Assembly (NCBI GenBank): GCA_028564675.1
Contig: JAOVVO010000137.1
Location: forward strand, 81,345 to 145,344
Direction of reading: 5' to 3'
Source: Onchocerca lupi
Taxonomy: Eukaryota; Nematoda; Chromadorea; Rhabditida; Onchocercidae
DNA: 64,000 nt
Shown: piece by piece, positions 62,001 through 64,000 of the stretch
Layout: every line of letters begins with the position of its first letter
Position numbering within the stretch: the first letter of the stretch is position 1
Position numbers and translations under genes: made by a program
Notes under the pieces: model-generated
The model's database searches: none
What the model was told of the DNA's origin: nothing
The model's input: only the letters and a program-made list of their open reading frames with translations

Positions 62001-62144
62001 GTTTAAAGACACATAGATTTGTTTCTGTAGTTTTAAAAATTGTAGTCAGAGCCGCAACGTTTCGAATCAAGCAGCACGTTTCTTCAGCGTATACCAGTAG
62101 CGAATCGTCGAGGACGTGGTTTTCAGAATGTACTTTATAATTAA
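59017..62144 (+). CDS. Arg-rich UAP56-binding-motif protein, mRNA-export-adaptor-like
   Basis: Nine exons join in frame: 59017..59059, 59308..59408, 59633..59746, 59962..60057, 60807..60956, 61052..61131, 61363..61552, 61655..61810, 62046..62144 (TAA), giving 342 aa. The N-terminus MDNSMVDNKLNMSLDDIIKK (then ERKAKQ) contains MSLDDIIK, the UAP56/DDX39B-binding motif found at the start of ALYREF and UIF (FYTTD1). No RRM is seen, so it is not ALYREF. The rest is very basic with many RR/RRR clusters (KAIRRRANQSLINRAVTLRR, GLRARRQAAVIGSRL, PRREVIMQRRTRPVIVEQQP, VRPRNRIIRKTQ) and an RRGRGFQ-type end, resembling UIF composition. Inferred role: nuclear RNA-binding adaptor handing mRNA to the export receptor. 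The motif is directly visible and the function is inference. Alternatives are another basic nuclear or chromatin protein. Start fixed by a TAA two codons upstream. Confidence 0.72.
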
Positions 62145-63319
62145 TTCAATTTTTTCTGTGGTGTTGTATGTGCCAACAGGCTTGATCTTTTATGTTCATT
62201 TGCTTTTTTCCTGACATGATTCATTAGTTCGCCATTTTCCAGTTTGTAACGATTGAATTTCGTTATTTTTATTTCAAGTACAATTGATCGTCGAATCGGC
62301 GATTTATTATCCTACAAGTCTTGTTGCAAGATCGGTAATGAAGTATCTTTCCCATTATTTGAGAAACTAATGATAAAAATTGGTGTTTGTCATTTTGTTA
62401 AAAGATTATACACGTGATTTTGATTCCATATTATGTTTTCAGTAATGATTATTGCTATTCATTATTTTAATCTCTTTGTGGTGATATATAATATGATTTT
62501 TATCTGTACAAATAAAAACGTTATACATAATAAAATTGATTGCATTCAGTGATACAGTGCTCCTATCGGAATACAATTTTAATGCAATTTAAATTTACAG
62601 TTGCTAGTATTTTCAAGTAGAAGGACGATCAATTGTTTATTAATGACTTGATTCGTGTCATGATTTCCAAATCAATGATCTATGAGTTAATCTTATTGTA
62701 ATAGTAACATTCAAAAGAAGGTCTTTGGAGATGTAAGAAATTAGGGAGAGGATTGCATTGGGATTTGAATAAGGGAAGATATTTATTATTTTGATAGATT
62801 TCTCAAATAGTTTTTCAACTTTTGAATATTATGTGAGAGCATAGAAATGAGCTACATCCGATGACAGTTATTGATTAATATGAATTCCAACAAGTGACAT
62901 GAAGAATCTTAATTTATTCAATGAACAAGAATTGATCCGAAATTCCGTACAAGAATGAAGAAATTTTATTTGGTGGTTAAATTTGCTGAATTGTTTAAAA
63001 TTGAAAAGCACGATGGTTACCAATATGGAAAAAATCCACTAGTCCCTCATATACAAGCTTATTATAATACCATGAGGACGACTAACTGTCGGGAACTTTA
63101 ATTGTTCGTGTAGCATGAACGAATCTGAAACTTGGCTAATTAAACCGTTTAATAAAAAAATTTGAAAATGCGACACGATGCACAACAATTACAAATCGAA
63201 AATATCAAACAAATTTTATGATAAATTTATTAATATAAAAATAGGATAAAACGATATAAAGGGAAATTTAAAAAAACCGAGTCGGAGCATTAAACCGCTC
63301 CCCATGATATCTCCCACAG
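62145..63319. other. 3' flank of export-adaptor-like gene
   Basis: About 1.2 kb, AT-rich, no gene recognised. An AATAAA-type signal occurs at 62511-62516, about 370 bp after the stop. Confidence 0.55.
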
Positions 63320-63481
63320 GAAGATTTCAAATTGCAACAACAATTAAATGAATTACCATTAAGTGCTGATATAACGAATGCGAAACGATCGAAAAATATT
63401 CAAATTATGGAAGAAGAATTGGAAATAACACGACAAGAGAATAAAATGCTCCGTGAAGAGGGCGTTTATGCTAGCGCGTGA
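63320..63481 (+). pseudogene. Coiled-coil exon or exon relic, partial
   Basis: After a CTCCCACAG acceptor at 63319 the frame EDFKLQQQLNELPLSADITN is followed by basic and Glu-rich heptad-like sequence (IQIMEEELEITRQENKMLRE) and stays open to TGA at 63479-63481. The composition is clearly protein-like (Glu/Gln/Lys/Leu coiled coil) but no other exons are visible in the window, and the minisatellite follows within 150 bp. It may be an exon of a gene spanning the right edge or a duplicated gene fragment. Family not identified. Confidence 0.4.
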
Positions 63482-63618
63482 GGGTTTATTGTACTCCCTG
63501 TACAATAAACATTGGCTTAGTTAAGGGCTACGAAGATATTTAAGAACAAAGAAATGTCATGATGCTGTCGTGGGTACTTCTGAATCGTTCTGAGTGATGT
63601 CGATCAATATCAATTACC

Positions 63619-63875
63619 ACCAGTGAATCTAGGCCAGTTGAGCAGAGTTGCGTCGAGTCGAGTTGGACTGAGTTATGTCGAGTTGGGCTAAGTTGTTTCG
63701 AGTCGAGTTGGTTGAGTCGTCCAGTCGAGTTTGGGCTAATTGTATCCAGTCGAGTTGGGGTACATTGTGTAGATCGAATTGGGGTAAGTTGTGTAGATCG
63801 AATTGGGGTAAGTTGTGCAGAATCGAATTGGGGGTAAGTTGTGTAGAGTCGAATTGGAATATGTCGAATCGAATA
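63619..63875. repeat. ~25-bp minisatellite (GTCGAATTGGGGTAAGTTGTG)
   Basis: About ten degenerate copies of a roughly 24-26-bp unit. The best-conserved run is at 63735-63850 (AGATCGAATTGGGGTAAGTTGTGT). Because the period varies, the several open frames read through it are repeat artefacts. Confidence 0.9.
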
Positions 63876-64000
63876 GGGTCGCATCCACACCGAATTACAA
63901 AATCTTTCTTTTGAAGATAGCTCCCCTCTTAATACAACCAGGTATATATATATATATTTTTCAACACAAAAACATCCAGGCACATAAACGGCGCACGTTT

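Noticed and set aside
63540..63983. 147-codon minus-strand open frame with Pro/Thr/Arg repeats
   Set aside because: Translation of the roughly 25-bp minisatellite. The varying period and lack of other coding evidence argue against a gene.
1..64000. tRNA, rRNA and selenocysteine genes
   Set aside because: I looked for B-box-like GGTTCGA words and long conserved GC-rich RNA segments and found none convincing by eye. A covariance-model scan would be needed to exclude a tRNA.

Overview
This 64-kb window is AT-rich (mostly about 30% GC) eukaryotic DNA from what looks like a nematode. The evidence is compact multi-exon genes with TTTCAG- or TTTTAG-type acceptors, acceptor-like TTTTTTCAG or TTTTTAG sites only 1-32 bases upstream of several start codons (typical of spliced-leader trans-splicing), and one-to-one orthologues of conserved animal genes. 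Introns are mostly 100-1,600 bp and there are many homopolymer runs, which fits a clade III / filarial-type parasitic nematode better than Caenorhabditis. That species-level placement is inference.

Nine protein-coding genes can be reconstructed exon by exon in continuous frame. Left to right they are: (1) a FAM43-type PID-domain protein (+, 5' end cut off by the window edge, to 2782); (2) the Hippo-pathway co-activator YAP/Yorkie, yap-1 (-, 6170-12259, 11 exons, 492 aa); (3) a malonyl-CoA synthetase, ACSF3/MatB type (-, 20373-24809, 10 exons, 516 aa); (4) a JTB-family membrane protein (+, about 27350-28400); (5) an acyl-CoA-binding protein (-, 32227-33456, 3 exons, 117 aa); (6) a LAP1/TOR1AIP-like torsin co-activator (+, 38662-41140); (7) the general transcription factor subunit TAF6 (-, 46162-52070, 16 exons, 614 aa); (8) signal peptidase complex subunit 2 (-, 53255-54747, 5 exons, 185 aa); (9) an arginine-rich protein with a UAP56-binding motif, resembling an mRNA-export adaptor (+, 59017-62144, 9 exons, 342 aa).

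The genes are ordinary housekeeping or signalling genes and do not form a pathway cluster. Loose themes are acyl-CoA handling (malonyl-CoA synthetase and acyl-CoA-binding protein about 8 kb apart), ER and nuclear-envelope membrane function (JTB, LAP1-like, SPCS2) and gene expression (YAP, TAF6, export adaptor). TAF6 lies 1.2 kb downstream of SPCS2 on the same strand, a possible operon pair.

The gaps hold repeats: a 1.1-kb foldback element with about 400-bp inverted arms (35816-36921), a composite repeat at 24.9-25.56 kb with an inverted relative at 57.85 kb, a 29-bp minisatellite in a yap-1 intron, a roughly 25-bp minisatellite at 63.6-63.9 kb, a (GT)n tract and a 57-nt poly(A) run. The points most worth a second look are the export-adaptor-like protein, a frame-required GC-AG intron in TAF6, a 70-bp tandem duplication across an SPCS2 splice acceptor, and the two foldback arms whose shared 16-residue peptide differs only at synonymous sites. 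No viral genes, CRISPR arrays, rRNA or tRNA genes were recognised.
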